A stretch of 40,604 nt of DNA from Symbiodinium natans (Eukaryota > Sar > Dinophyceae > Suessiales > Symbiodiniaceae): positions 215,001 through 255,604 of the forward strand of contig CAJNDS010000015.1 in NCBI GenBank assembly GCA_905221605.1, written 5' to 3'. This document shows, piece by piece, positions 28,813 to 38,838 of this stretch (position 1 is the stretch's first letter; every line of letters starts with the position of its first letter). The position numbers and the translations under genes were made by a program. Under the pieces are notes generated by a model. It did no database searches, was not told where the DNA came from, and worked only from the letters and a program-made list of their open reading frames with translations.

Positions 28813-29335
28813 TCGTCATCACGACTGGCATGCTGGCATACGGTCCAAGCATGTCAAAGCTGAGCCGAGGTCCATGTCACGCCATTTCAGCGATCCTGAT
28901 CCTGACGGTTTGCAGTCGCCGGGCGTGACAGGTCGTCGCAACGTCCACTTGAGCGACTCTCGTTTAACCGCAAAGACCAGGCATAGAGTTTGAGACCACA
29001 ATGTTCATGGCGACTGCAGCACCGGAGAGAATCATGGCACGATGTACACAGGAAGGAAGCTGGGCCGCATGTCGGCCCTGCGCAGCCACGGGATCCTGAA
29101 ATCCAGATCGAGGGAGGATTTCTTTAAGCCACACAGTCAAAAAGCTCTGAAAGACCTGGCTGTAGAAGAGGTGCCGCGAGGAATGTTCGAACCTTCACGA
29201 AGCTAACATAGCTGCCTCATGTTGTGGCGCTTGCTGTGTAGGTCCTAGGACACCCTGGAACGGCCACCCCGGACAGAACAGGAGTTTTTGCGCCATGTTC
29301 TTTTATTGTGAGTTTTTTTCCGGGCTTGTAACAGG

Positions 29336-29830
29336 CGCCGGGGGGTCCCTCCGCGACAAAGGTTTGTAACAGACGGGCCCCGTCCGCGACAACCCTCCCC
29401 CGCGACAAGGCTACAATACCATTGAATTTTCTCATTGCCAAACTCGATGCGACCTTGATGCGTGTCTGCAGCAACTTTCACTCTCAGTCCGCGACAAGGC
29501 CTGCGACAGGGCGCGACATACCCGCGACAACCCGCGCGACTGCTCGAGCCAGCAGGTGCCCATCCGTAGGACAACCTTGAACGAGAAGCCCAGGGTTTAT
29601 ATTTATATACAGGGTTCAGGGTTTAATGGCTCTCCGGTAAAATCCCTGCGTTCCCTAAACCCTTCATCCGAAACCCCAACCCTAAACCTAACCCCTTTAC
29701 CCTGAACCCTTACAAAACCCAAATAAGAAAATTGGGTTCAAAGTAGCGGCGCGACAAACGTATGAAACAACCTGCCCGCGACAAGGCTTGTAACAGAGGG
29801 GGCGGGGGACCCCCCCACGACAACCCGAAT
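29336..29830. repeat. Clusters of CGCGACAA / TTTGTAACAG motifs
   Basis: CCGCGACAA or GCGACA occurs about eight times between 29360 and 29540, and three more times between 29750 and 29825. Several copies are followed by GGNTTGTAACAGNGGG. Spacing is irregular and the motifs are all in one orientation. Confidence 0.85.
29587..29710. repeat. Mixed-strand telomere-like units
   Basis: AGGGTTCAGGGTTTAA lies at about 29610-29626 and CCCTAAACC-type units at 29653-29710, between two clusters of CGCGACAA motifs. Confidence 0.8.
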
Positions 29831-30405
29831 TTTGACACACTCCCTTATTGCTCTTGCTGCATGTCAGGATCCCGGCCGCTTTGCAAAAGCCAGCTGTCAA
29901 TACGACGGGTCAGTTGCAGCAGGATGTTGGAGGCTACTGGTACCAATTTGAAACGGTAAGATTTCCCAGATAGGACATGATGATGTGCCCACTGTCAATC
30001 TCAGATCCCTTGAAGCTTGACGCGGTCCATGGATCCTTTGCACTCGTAACGGAAACAAAGGAAGAAGAGGTGTCAGATGCGGTCAGCCCCACTGTGCGAC
30101 ACTGTGTCTTGCAACCTTGGTTAGCCCCCCACGGAGCGGTTGTGGATGGTTTCAGGTTGATCTGTGGTGGGGCTGCGCATATTGTAAGTAAGTGGTCTTT
30201 GAGACGAAGATCTTGCAGTACGCCACCGTGAGAACTCATTTATGGAGGTGTTTCGGCCGGGTCGCATGATGCTGCGATGCATATCGGAGTTGTCGGCGAC
30301 ATGCCGTCAATGCCCGACGGGCGGCAAACAAAAACAGCTGTCACTGATTGGAGTCAGCGAAGTTGCTCTGAGCCAGAGTCCTCATCTTCCGCGCAGCTGG
30401 TGAGG

Positions 30406-30434
30406 TTAAGGGTTTAGGGTTTAGGGTTTAGGGG
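30406..30434 (+). repeat. Short TTTAGGG block
   Basis: Four units in otherwise unremarkable sequence. Confidence 0.9.
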
Positions 30435-30825
30435 TGACGGTTAGCAGTCTGTCAGCCATTGGACGTGCATGGCTTTGCCGACGGCATGCTGGCTCGAGAG
30501 GTCTTGGTGGCGACTGCAACTGCGGAGCCATAAAGGTCTCAAGTGTGTAGGGGGGGGCCATTTAAGCATGGTTGCAGAAGATTCCATATGACAAAGACTA
30601 AGGGCAGCAAGCTAGAGCATTGCAGCATCAGTTCGAGGCAGATCATTCACGACCCACTTGCTATGCTCCAAGAAGGACATACGTTTGGTTCTTGCTAAGG
30701 GGCATTCAAGGTGGCTTTGACCCGCTCCTTGAAGCGGACTGAGCCCGATCTGCTCCGCAAAAGTCGGAGTTCAACCGGCGGTGCCTTACTTAGTTGCATG
30801 CAGGGCTTTCCCAGCTCTGGAGTCC

Positions 30826-30905
30826 CAAGCCCTAACCTCTAAACCTTAAACCCTAAACTCTAAACCCTGAACCTTAACCTAAACCCTACACTTTCCCTAA
30901 ACCCT
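30826..30905 (-). repeat. Diverged CCCTAAA block
   Basis: About eleven units with CCTTAAA, ACTCTAA and CCCTACA variants. Confidence 0.88.
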
Positions 30906-31002
30906 TGCTGAGGCACACAGACGAACAGAGCATCGTGTGCCAAATGGCTGGCCGTGCGGTCAGGCCATGGTGCATCCCCGAGAGCCCGAAGAGCCCCTAT
31001 TA

Positions 31003-31095
31003 GACCCACTAGGCCCTTGAACTAAGGAACATTCCTTCAGTCATGAATATGGATCCCTTTAAAAGGTATAGTCCTGTACTCTGGGTACTGTACTG
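31003..31095. mobile_element. Degraded family B-like element
   Basis: Contains AAGGAACATTCCTTCAGTCA and GGATCCCTTTAAAAGGTATA, resembling the family B interior. Ends are not well preserved. Confidence 0.45.
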
Positions 31096-31311
31096 GTAGA
31101 ACGTTTAAGAATCCGGTATAAGACGTACCTGTGTTTAAAAAGGGCACGCAGGCTGCCAGGGATATCTTTTTGTGTTAGAGCCTCGAACGATGAGCGCCAA
31201 GTGCTTCAGAGGGTTGCCAAGCCGTGTCATCACATGTCTGGTCTCTGTGTGTGTGTGTGTTCCCTCCTTTTACCGAGTGGCCTTCACTCATAAAGCCTCG
31301 GCCCAACTCAG

Positions 31312-31665
31312 ATGAGACCTTTTGCGCAAGAGTTGTGCGCAGAGCAGCAACATAGTTCGGGTGGCAGGCAAGGGTTCCTGTCCCATGGCCTCTTCACATC
31401 GTGGATGGAGGAGCCGGGGCCTCAGTGGCTGACTTTAAGGCAACAGGGTCAGGCCATGCCTGGTTTTGTCGCACTGTTTTCCTTCATCGGGCTGTCATTG
31501 GTCTTTGCATGTCTTTGCAGAACTGCATCCAATAAGCGAGGCGCATCATCAAAGCAAGAACAGGTTTTCACAGGACGCCTGAGCCTTGCTAAGGCTGAGT
31601 GCTGTCGTCTCAGGAAACCAGACACAGGCACCGTGGGAAGATGTGTAGCAGCTGCCCTCCATTAG
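31312..31665 (+). CDS. Weak coding candidate with one hydrophobic segment
   Basis: A 117-codon ORF has a possible membrane helix (GFVALFSFIGLSLVFACLC) in the middle, then a basic tail. No splice pattern or family match supports it. It lies directly downstream of a GT microsatellite. Confidence 0.22.
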   Translation: MRPFAQELCAEQQHSSGGRQGFLSHGLFTSWMEEPGPQWLTLRQQGQAMPGFVALFSFIGLSLVFACLCRTASNKRGASSKQEQVFTGRLSLAKAECCRLRKPDTGTVGRCVAAALH

Positions 31666-31769
31666 CATTCAGCCGCGCACCTCCCCCAAAGCAGCTGTTT
31701 TCTGTTCTGATTAGAATTATTACTTGGCTACTAAATTGTTATTAAGTGTTTGTTCTTTTTATTGCTATC

Positions 31770-31950
31770 AAAACCCTAAACCCTAAACCCCAAGCCACAC
31801 CCCAACCCATGGCTAGACGGGTGGCAAAAACCCTAACCCTAAACCCTACTTAACGATGTGCCTTGCCCTGCGTGTCCGAGCGTGAGCGATGATACCCTAA
31901 ACCCTAAACCGTACTTAAACCCTAAACCCTAAACCCTAAATCCTTCTTAA
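31770..31950 (-). repeat. CCCTAAA blocks
   Basis: Blocks at 31770-31800, 31826-31850 and 31893-31950 are separated by unique sequence. CTTAACGAT follows two of the blocks, suggesting local duplication. Confidence 0.9.
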
Positions 31951-32072
31951 CGATCAGGAGCCATAGAAGTTCGCATCCCCCGAGCCAGGCGCCGAAGAGA
32001 CCCTCGAGGCGCACCAAGAGGAGCACCGAAGAAGCACGGGCGCGAGTCCCAGAGAGCTTCCGTTTTGCCGGG

Positions 32073-32202
32073 TGTTTAGGGTCAGGGCTTAGGGTTTAGG
32101 GTCTGGGGTCTAGGGCCTAGGGTCTAGGGTCTCGGGCCTGGGGTCTAGGGTCTAGGGTTGCGGTTTAGCGTTTAGGGTTTAGGGTTTAGGGTTTAGGGTT
32201 TG
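32073..32202 (+). repeat. Diverged telomere-like array with TCTAGGG/CCTAGGG variants
   Basis: The block grades from TTTAGGG units through TCTGGGG, TCTAGGG and CCTAGGG units and back to perfect TTTAGGG units at its right end. Confidence 0.9.
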
Positions 32203-33749
32203 CGGCCTTGGGAATGAGGATTATCAGACTTGGGCATGCTCAGGACCGAGAGGAATTGGCCTTTGGGGATTGGGGCTTAGGCCAGGGCCTTGAGGATTTC
32301 GAAGTCTAGGAGTCAAGACAAGCCCAGACGAAATTCAGTCGACATTGCAATTAGAGCAGCTAGAGGGGCACTAAACGCATCCGCCGAACTGCACAATGAC
32401 ACCCCACCAGGAAACATGCCCTGCAAGCAGCCTAGCGAAAGGTCATCATTGAAGAGTTTTGCCAGGACCCTGCATCGTCGGCCTTGTAGGGGTGAGGAAC
32501 GCTGACGAGCTGGCATGCATGAACCTTTGCTTTCAGAAACATCCCTGGAGTCGTCTGCCAAAGTCCCCTCCAGAGAAAAACTTTTAGAGCTTTCTGGTCC
32601 TAACTGCAACCTAAAGCCGCCCTAAACTGTTGCTGCACTTCCGGCAGAGGCAGAGGCTTTCTGAAGGCCTCTGGCAGAAGACAGCGGGAGGAGATGTTAC
32701 TTATATTGACCAGGACTGTCATGCCGCACGCGTCGAGCCTACGCAAGCTGAGCTGGCAACTCTTTGGGAAAGGCCGGGCTGTCCTGCAATGGACATAGGG
32801 ATACCTTAGGATGAAGTTTTTTCGTGATTCTATGGCAGCCTCGGCTGTGACATCTCTAGCAAATGTGCTTCTTCTTCACGCTATAGTAGTCAGAGCATGG
32901 AACAGAACTCCCCTTGCAGGTGCAGCACGTTCAAATCGAGGCACATCTCAGTTTTGGCCTCGGCTGGCACTAAGCTCGTGGTCCACAAGGTGTTGTGATT
33001 GAAGCCTCGGCCGCGCAACGGCGTGTCTAGGGCTTCCTGACCGCGTCAGCAGCATTCAGAGGCTGGTGAGATGCGCCTAAGGCGGCTGTTGGAGAGCAGC
33101 TCAGCCTGCAAAACGGAACGGAGCCACTCCCTGAGTCTGTGCCAGGGCGTGCGTGGGGTTGCGAACAGAGGTTTCCCGCAGAAGTTGCGCCCAAGCCATG
33201 ATTGCCAGCAGCACAGAGCATGGGAAGGCTGAGATCTGAAAACGATGTCAAGTTGAGTAATTTAGATGCTTTCGCTGTTGTTTCAAAACATGCAGGAGCG
33301 GGGGTGCCTTCTGCGGATCGGGGCCGTTTGCCGTTTGCCGGGGCGGGGCGCTTTCGAATCATTCGAAGGCTTGAATGCCGTCGACAGTTTTTTTACCGGA
33401 GACATGTCGCATAATGTCCTACTACATTTCGCTCCACTATGGTCGCACATGCGTCGACTGCACACGGGTTCAAATCGCAAAACTCAGACCCCAAGCAAAC
33501 ACGGCATGCTCATCACAGCGGTCATGATTGTCAGTTGGCAGCCGCGACTGCGGGCACTATGCCTTCTGGAGCAGTGTTTTGAGGAGGACAGCCGGAAGCT
33601 CAGGTGCTAGAGTTTTCGAGGCACTACCATCATTTGTAGCCTGTGATGGTTGACCGACTTCCAAACACTTGCGGCATCCGTGCCAGCATGTTTTTTTGAA
33701 ATTAAGTCCGTAAACCTGACTCCACGCATGCGGCAAAAGCAGTTCCACA

Positions 33750-33827
33750 TGGGTGGTTGTCAAAATCGAACACGGCACCTAATATTTAGGGTGTCCAAAA
33801 AGAGACCCTAATTTTGACAACCACCCA
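33750..33827. mobile_element. 78-bp element with perfect 17-bp inverted ends (family A-related)
   Basis: TGGGTGGTTGTCAAAAT (33750-33766) is the exact reverse complement of 33811-33827. Interior CCTAATATTTAGGGTGTCC resembles the family A core. It ends three bases before a possible acceptor at 33830. Confidence 0.85.
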
Positions 33828-33903
33828 CAGTACCTCAATGTACCTCATATAGCAATGCTTCTCTTCACCTTGCGCATGGTAGTGATCGATCATTCCGTAG
33901 CAG

Positions 33904-33993
33904 GTGGAGCGCCACAGCTCGTGGCCTTCAAAGTCTACGAAGACCACGAGGAGGTCTTGAAGTACTTGGCCGGGTACTCAGAACACTTTGCAG
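33904..33993 (+). CDS. Candidate exon, unidentified protein
   Basis: Reads GGAPQLVAFKVYEDHEEVLK then YLAGYSEHFAG between GTAGCAG and a GT donor at 33994. Composition is protein-like, with an amphipathic helix. The same frame stays open upstream to about 33790, so the acceptor could also be at 33831 (CCCACAG), three bases beyond an inverted-repeat element. No family recognised. Confidence 0.5.
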
Positions 33994-34003
33994 GTCTTTA
34001 GCC

Positions 34004-34297
34004 ATTTAGGGTTTTGGGGGTTTTGGGGTTTAGGGTTTTAGGGTTTAGAGAAAAGGGTTTAGGATCATTTTTTGTTGTTTAGGGTTTAGGTGCTGTAGAC
34101 TGCAACCGAGTGTGCCTCAAGCCGCGCGTCGGGGCGCTGAAGGCCTCCAATGTTCAACCGTGCGCCGAAAAGGCCAAGAAGGCGCCGGGTTTAGGGTTCA
34201 GGGTTTAGGGTTTCGGGTTCAGGGTTCCCAGGCAGGCAGTGCAGCAGTCCTAGCTGTAAAAAGGGTTCAGGGATTAGGGTTTAGGGTTTAAGGTTTC
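34004..34297 (+). repeat. Three TTTAGGG-type blocks
   Basis: Blocks at 34004-34090, 34187-34227 and 34262-34297 carry TTTAGGG, TTTTGGG, TTCAGGG and TTCGGGT units. They start right after the candidate exon ending at 33993. Confidence 0.9.
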
Positions 34298-34541
34298 GAG
34301 TGGGAGCCTGCACTGAGGACATTGCAAAAATTGCCAAACGAGGAGGGCAGTCTTTCACTCCTCTTACCAAAGTACGTGCCGCTCCGAAGGAAGTGCCACC
34401 AGATTTGTGAGCATGACTGAGCTCGGAGGGAGCCATATGATCGATTCTATCTATACTTGTAATCTCTGCAGTCCGCTATTCTCACTGTAAGATTTTCGTG
34501 CAAAAAAAAATCTACGTGCTTTATATAGGTAAAGTAACCGC

Positions 34542-34788
34542 AACCCTCAACCCTAAACATTAAACCCTAAACCCTGAGCCCCCGCGCATTGCTGCGTGCA
34601 GATTCTCAATCTCTGCGAAGCACCTCCGGCACGACCAAAGGCAGGGAGATGTGAAGCGCCCTGATGTTGCTGCTGGACCGTCAACGCTACCCGTTAAACC
34701 CTGATCGCCCTAAAACCCTAATAGCCCTAAAACCCAAATAGCCCTAAAACCCTAAAACCCTGAAACCCTAAAACCCTAAACCCTGAAC
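34542..34788 (-). repeat. CCCTAAA-type blocks with an 8-mer CCCTAAAA variant
   Basis: 34542-34578 holds standard units. 34693-34788 holds CCCTAAAA and CCCTGAAA units, partly alternating with TAGCCCTAAAACC. The extra A shifts the unit to eight bases. Confidence 0.9.
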
Positions 34789-34924
34789 TATCCCAGCTAT
34801 CCTGCAGTGAATCGGGCTTGCCAGGCCCCTCCGCCAACTCTGCCCGTTACTCCAATGACGCCATTGACTTCAGAGTGGCCCGCTTCAAGAGACTGACTCT
34901 GGGACGTTCCCCCCTCTACTAACT

Positions 34925-34990
34925 GTCTTTAAAAGGGATCACAATAGGCGGTAACTGTAATCCCTATTAAGGACAGCTAGCCTAAGGGAG
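34925..34990. repeat. Dispersed repeat, family C
   Basis: AAAAGGGATCACAATAGG then TGTAATCCCTATTAAGGACA and GCTAGCCTAAGG, the same core as the two copies in the channel intron. Confidence 0.65.
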
Positions 34991-35278
34991 AACATCCCAA
35001 TAGGAACCTTATGTGCCACTATCTGACATTGAAAGGGATTGGATAGGGTGCCTATTTCATCCTATTTCCCAATTCTGTACTCGGAACCACTCAAGAGAAC
35101 GGAAAGCGATAACTTTTTTTGCGAGGGAGTAGGGCGTGGAGAACCGCAAGCGGGTTGGACACGGTTATGGGGCTTTGTTTAATATACTCCTATACTCTAT
35201 ATATATACACACACATATATATATATAATGTAACTCCCGCATCCTTAATTTCATACTTTCATTGAGGCGACATTGCAG

Positions 35279-35395
35279 CAAGCTTTCGAGTCTTTCGAGC
35301 CTTTTACAAACCTTCGCAAGTCAGAGCACCTTGCGAACAGCCTTGTGCTTCTTGCTTCCGTCACACTCTGCGTCAAGTTTCATGAGGAAGAACCT
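35279..35395 (+). CDS. Candidate exon, faintly cyclin-like
   Basis: Reads QAFESFEPFTNLRKSEHLAN then SLVLLASVTLCVKFHEEEP after the acceptor ATTGCAG. The segment LVLLASVTLCVKFHEEE resembles the second helix of a cyclin box (L-x-x-x-x-x-L-x-x-x-K-[F/Y]-x-E-E). That is a resemblance only. Several GA donors are possible near its end. Confidence 0.42.
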
Positions 35396-35562
35396 TAGCT
35401 CGGAGCTTTGGTCACCCATCGCAACTCACTTCAGGGCTGCGGACTACCTGGTGGCGCGTCAACCCATGTCAAACCCAAAAATGTATTTAGTCTGATATTC
35501 AGCATCAGCTTCTTCTCGTAGTCGTTGTAAGAATGCATACGGGGTCCGCCAGGCCATAGCAT

Positions 35563-35700
35563 TATAACTACTTTTACAATTAGTAGTAATTAGTATTACG
35601 ATGCTAGTATGATTAGTATTGCAATACCATTATTATTACTATAAGAATTACGATTATAATTACTATTATAATTACTATTATAATTACTACTAGTATTGTT
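35563..35700. repeat. AT-rich tract with a 12-bp tandem unit
   Basis: ATTATAATTACT is repeated about three and a half times at 35651-35690 inside a longer TAGTATTA/TATTATTA-rich tract. Confidence 0.9.
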
Positions 35701-35818
35701 ATGTTTCATTATGACTGCCATTACAGCGCGCGGCCTTGTTTTTTTGCGTCCCAGGCCCGAGCCGAGCGCACAGGGCCAGCCGGAGCCGCGCCCTTCCCCC
35801 CATCCGGCCGCAGCCTTG

Positions 35819-35922
35819 GTTTAGGGTTTAGGGTTTAGGGTTTAGGGTTTAGGGTTTAGGGTTTAGGGTTTAGGGTTTAGGGTTTAGGGTTCAAAAAAGG
35901 GTTTACGGTTTAGGGTTTAGGG
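35819..35922 (+). repeat. Longest perfect telomere-like TTTAGGG array
   Basis: Ten perfect TTTAGGG units (35819-35891), a short interruption, then two to three more units to 35922. It follows an AT-rich tract and a GC-rich patch. Confidence 0.97.
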
Positions 35923-36411
35923 TCGAGCTTCCGGGCTGCAAGAAGCACCCCTTAAGTGTTGCGCTGTCGAGTTTCTTTTAAATTAATGAACTCCGCACCC
36001 TGAACCGAAACCAGCTTGGTTTCGCAACAATACACGCCTCTGTTTGCCCCAGAAGCTGCAAGTACACGCGTGAGATGTTGCCTCGGAGTTCAAGTTGCAA
36101 TGACGATGGGCCTTGATGCACAGAAGTTACAATGATGTGCATGTTCTGCCGATTTGTATGCACAACCCTTGCACGGAGGGAGCGGGCGTGAGCGGTTCTC
36201 GCAGGTCTTGCTCCGGCGCGCTTCTCGATCGTCACGCAACCCGGAAAGACAGGCCCGAAACTGGACACCGTTCATGGAGAGCTGTGGATGCTGCCTTTAC
36301 AGATCCTATCTGTGAGAAGCGCGCGTCTGCCAAAACGCTGAACTACATACGCATACATTGAGATTGGACATTCTGACTGATGTGTTTGGAGTTTTTTTTG
36401 TGAACTGAAAG

Positions 36412-36623
36412 CGGCGGAGGCGTTGCTGAGCGACATCGGAGAAGAGCCCCGATCCAAGCACCAACTTGTGGCAACACTATTGCTAGAACTAGTGGCCCAC
36501 GGCATTTATGAAAGGACCAAAGTTCACGACGGTGCTTTCGACAGTGTGGAGCTAGCCCCAGACTTTTATCGCTCAATTCCTACCCTTCGCCGGGTTAACA
36601 CTCGAGCTGCCAAACATAAATAA
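36412..36623 (+). CDS. Candidate 3' terminal exon, unidentified protein
   Basis: Reads AAEALLSDIGEEPRSKHQLV then ATLLLELVAHGIYERTKVHD, DGAFDSVELAPDFYRSI and ends RAAKHK at a TAA. The acceptor GAACTGAAAG follows a T-rich tract. It may belong with the exons at 33904 and 35279 as one + strand gene, given order and strand. No domain recognised. Confidence 0.5.
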
Positions 36624-36843
36624 GGCAAACCCTGAACCATCTTGATCCAATTCAAAACAACCCAGACTACAATCTCAATGATTCCTTGTAAAAGGACCCT
36701 GAAAGCGGCTGCTAATGTAGAAGCAGGCCCTGGAATGTGTAGGAATGGCAGGCGCGGGGTTCAGTATGCCCACTGATGAAGGCTGCCCAGCTCGCCCACA
36801 CACACACACCTTGCTGCGCACCAGTCCCTAGCATGGATACAGG

Positions 36844-37035
36844 TAAACCCTAAACCCTAAACCCTAAGAATTCGGCGCATGAAATCCACACCAAGGCCAC
36901 AGAAGCCTTCGAAGGAGGAGTCAGAGACCACAGCAAGCGGTGGCCGAAGTCCAGCTGCAAGCAGCGGTCGGAGCCTCATATTGCTCTCTTATTGCCCAAA
37001 GAGGGTTCAGGGTTTAGGGTTTAGGGTTTAGGGTT
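36844..37035. repeat. CCCTAAA then TTTAGGG blocks in opposite orientation
   Basis: 36844-36868 is C-strand and 37003-37035 is G-strand. They face each other across about 135 bases. Confidence 0.9.
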
Positions 37036-37043
37036 TTGCCCTT

Positions 37044-37127
37044 AACACCCCTTGATTAAAGAATATTCCTTAAATCATTACAAGGATCCTTTTGTTTTTA
37101 AGGCATATTCCTTAATTAAGGGGTGTT
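37044..37127. mobile_element. Inverted-repeat element, family B
   Basis: AACACCCCTTGATTAAAGAA at the left is mirrored by CTTAATTAAGGGGTGTT at the right. Inner AATATTCCTTAA occurs in both arms. 84 bp, right after a TTTAGGG block. Confidence 0.82.
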
Positions 37128-37757
37128 TTGGCTCTCGGGGTGTTTTTTTTGGTCTACTTGGAGGATGGGAAGCAATTGGTGGATGTCGCATTGAATGTCG
37201 CCAAATCACCCGATGTGGTGATAGAAGGACAATGTAGGACACGAGCGAGCTGGACATGGTCAGCAGGTTGTTGTACGGCATCGAGCTCCCCTAAAGAAGC
37301 AGAGAGAACCCCGAGCAGGAATTGGATCCCATCGGTAACTTCGCAAAACCAGCTATCATTGCATTAGCTCATTGACGCCTTAGAACTGGGGACATCATGA
37401 AGTGAAACCGTGCCGAAGAAAGAGCCAGCAACGGACTTCTCGGAAATCTCCACAGAACGAAGATCTCCTTCGATGAGGACGACAAACCACACCTTCCTTC
37501 ACGGAACTATAAAGGCCTGTTTGTAGCCACATGCTTGAGGCCACAGCGGCTCAGGTCAAGTGGAGAGCGAACTTATTTTTTAGTTGGTCAGCCAATCTTA
37601 CCCCTGCTTGGACTTGGCAAGGTGACGATGACGCCAAGCAGGCGCTTCAGGACATTCAGGCCAGGAACGCTGGTCGAACCTGAGCTTTAATGCTACTCAT
37701 GCTAGTAGGTTGGAGCAAGCTGTTACAAATCCTGTTACACTTTTTCACATGCGGTGG

Positions 37758-37782
37758 AAAGAGAGAGAGAGAGAGAGAGAGG
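37758..37782. repeat. GA microsatellite
   Basis: A run of GA units, interrupted at neither end by coding signal. Confidence 0.93.
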
Positions 37783-38079
37783 AACAAAAGTGTGTTTGCA
37801 TGCCCCTTGGAAGAAGCAAGAAAGAGAATTTGTGTTTTTTGTGAACGCAAGCCAGTTGGGGGCTTAACGCTGCTGGTTTGTCAAGGACCGAGGCTGCCGA
37901 CTCAACCGAAGCATGCGAACAGTATGTTTGCCAACCCTCCCCCCCTCCCCCCCCCCCCCCCGCCCCCACACTTAAAGGCAATGACCGATCAAGAACTTCG
38001 TGCTTATAAGCCAGGAGGCATCAACCGGACACACCACAGTTACACAGAGCGGTCAACACCGCATGCTCTTTCGCTCCAG

Positions 38080-38181
38080 GTAGGAAACGGCGTGCAAACC
38101 ATGTTTGTGCTCCTCGATAGCGTACTTCCGCATATCCACAAAAGCGGCAGCATACGAGATACTAGATACATCTTGATCGAA
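38080..38181 (+). CDS. Candidate exon, unidentified protein
   Basis: Reads VGNGVQTMFVLLDSVLPHIH then KSGSIRDTRYILIE between GCTCCAG and a GA donor at 38182, phase 0. The opposite strand is also open (FVDMRKYAIEEHKHGLHAVS), so the strand is uncertain. Confidence 0.35.
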
Positions 38182-38432
38182 GACCAGCGACTTTGCAACC
38201 AGCGTCAGGGAAAGGCAGGGGGGGAGGGGCAGCAAGGGCCACTTCATTGCACTTCGAAAAAATGAGCTAGACATTTCATGCTGCAGGAGGAGGTGCCTTT
38301 CGACCCCAACGTTGTTCCCACGCCAGCGTACACCTGGCATGTTTGAGCTTGCATTGTGTCGGAGCCACCACGCTCCGAAAGCTGTTTGCTGCTTGCCGGT
38401 CAACTTTCGAGACGAAGTGTGGACCTTTGCAG

Positions 38433-38606
38433 GGACAGCTCCGCATGCACTTGGCCCAGAAGGGGACGGGCTCGCGACGAATGAACTTTCAGCACATGAC
38501 ATACCTGTGTGGCGCAAGGCTTGTGCGTGAGGAAGTAGTGCTCTGGGCTGGACGAGTCTCCGAGTGGTTGGATGTGGTGACGTCGTGCGTTTCCCCGCAT
38601 GACTGA
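38433..38606 (+). CDS. Candidate exon, unidentified protein
   Basis: After the acceptor CCTTTGCAG it reads GQLRMHLAQKGTGSRRMNFQ, then HMTYLCGARLVREEVVLWAG and RVSEWLDVVTS, to a stop at 38606. It is charged and helical in composition. A second + frame (FRDEVWTFAGTAPHALG) is also open here. Confidence 0.4.
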   Translation, partial: GQLRMHLAQKGTGSRRMNFQHMTYLCGARLVREEVVLWAGRVSEWLDVVTSCVSPHD

Positions 38607-38722
38607 GTCCTTGCCGGCGTGCCAGTGGATGAGGCACCGTGCTGCTTCATCTTTCAGGGCCGCAGCCAGCTGCTGATGTTGGTACTGTAGGCTGTGAGGA
38701 GCCAGATGCCAGTCAGTAGGAT

Positions 38723-38838
38723 GGGGATTTACGACCACAAGGGACCCCTAACATAAACCCCCCGAAGAGTAGGATTCCCTCATCATGAGGACCCCATGAC
38801 CCCACTAAGGTAACAAGGTACGTTTCGGAAACCCCCCC
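38723..38838. mobile_element. Inverted-repeat element, family A
   Basis: Starts GGGGATTTACGACCACAAGG and ends GTACGTTTCGGAAACCCCCC. Contains GGGACCCCTAACATAAACCC. Confidence 0.8.

Larger units (their letters stand above)
28000..33740. other. No confident gene; repeat-rich
   Basis: Contains a family A element, the CGCGACAA clusters, many telomere-like blocks and a family B relic. 28190-28390 on the - strand (SYALPVVGSLSGGAAAPAWD) and 29930-30239 on either strand look weakly coding. Nothing joins by splice phase. Confidence 0.5.

Noticed and set aside
33460-33480. GGTTCAAATC resembling a tRNA T-arm
   Set aside because: No acceptor, D-arm or anticodon pairing could be drawn around it.
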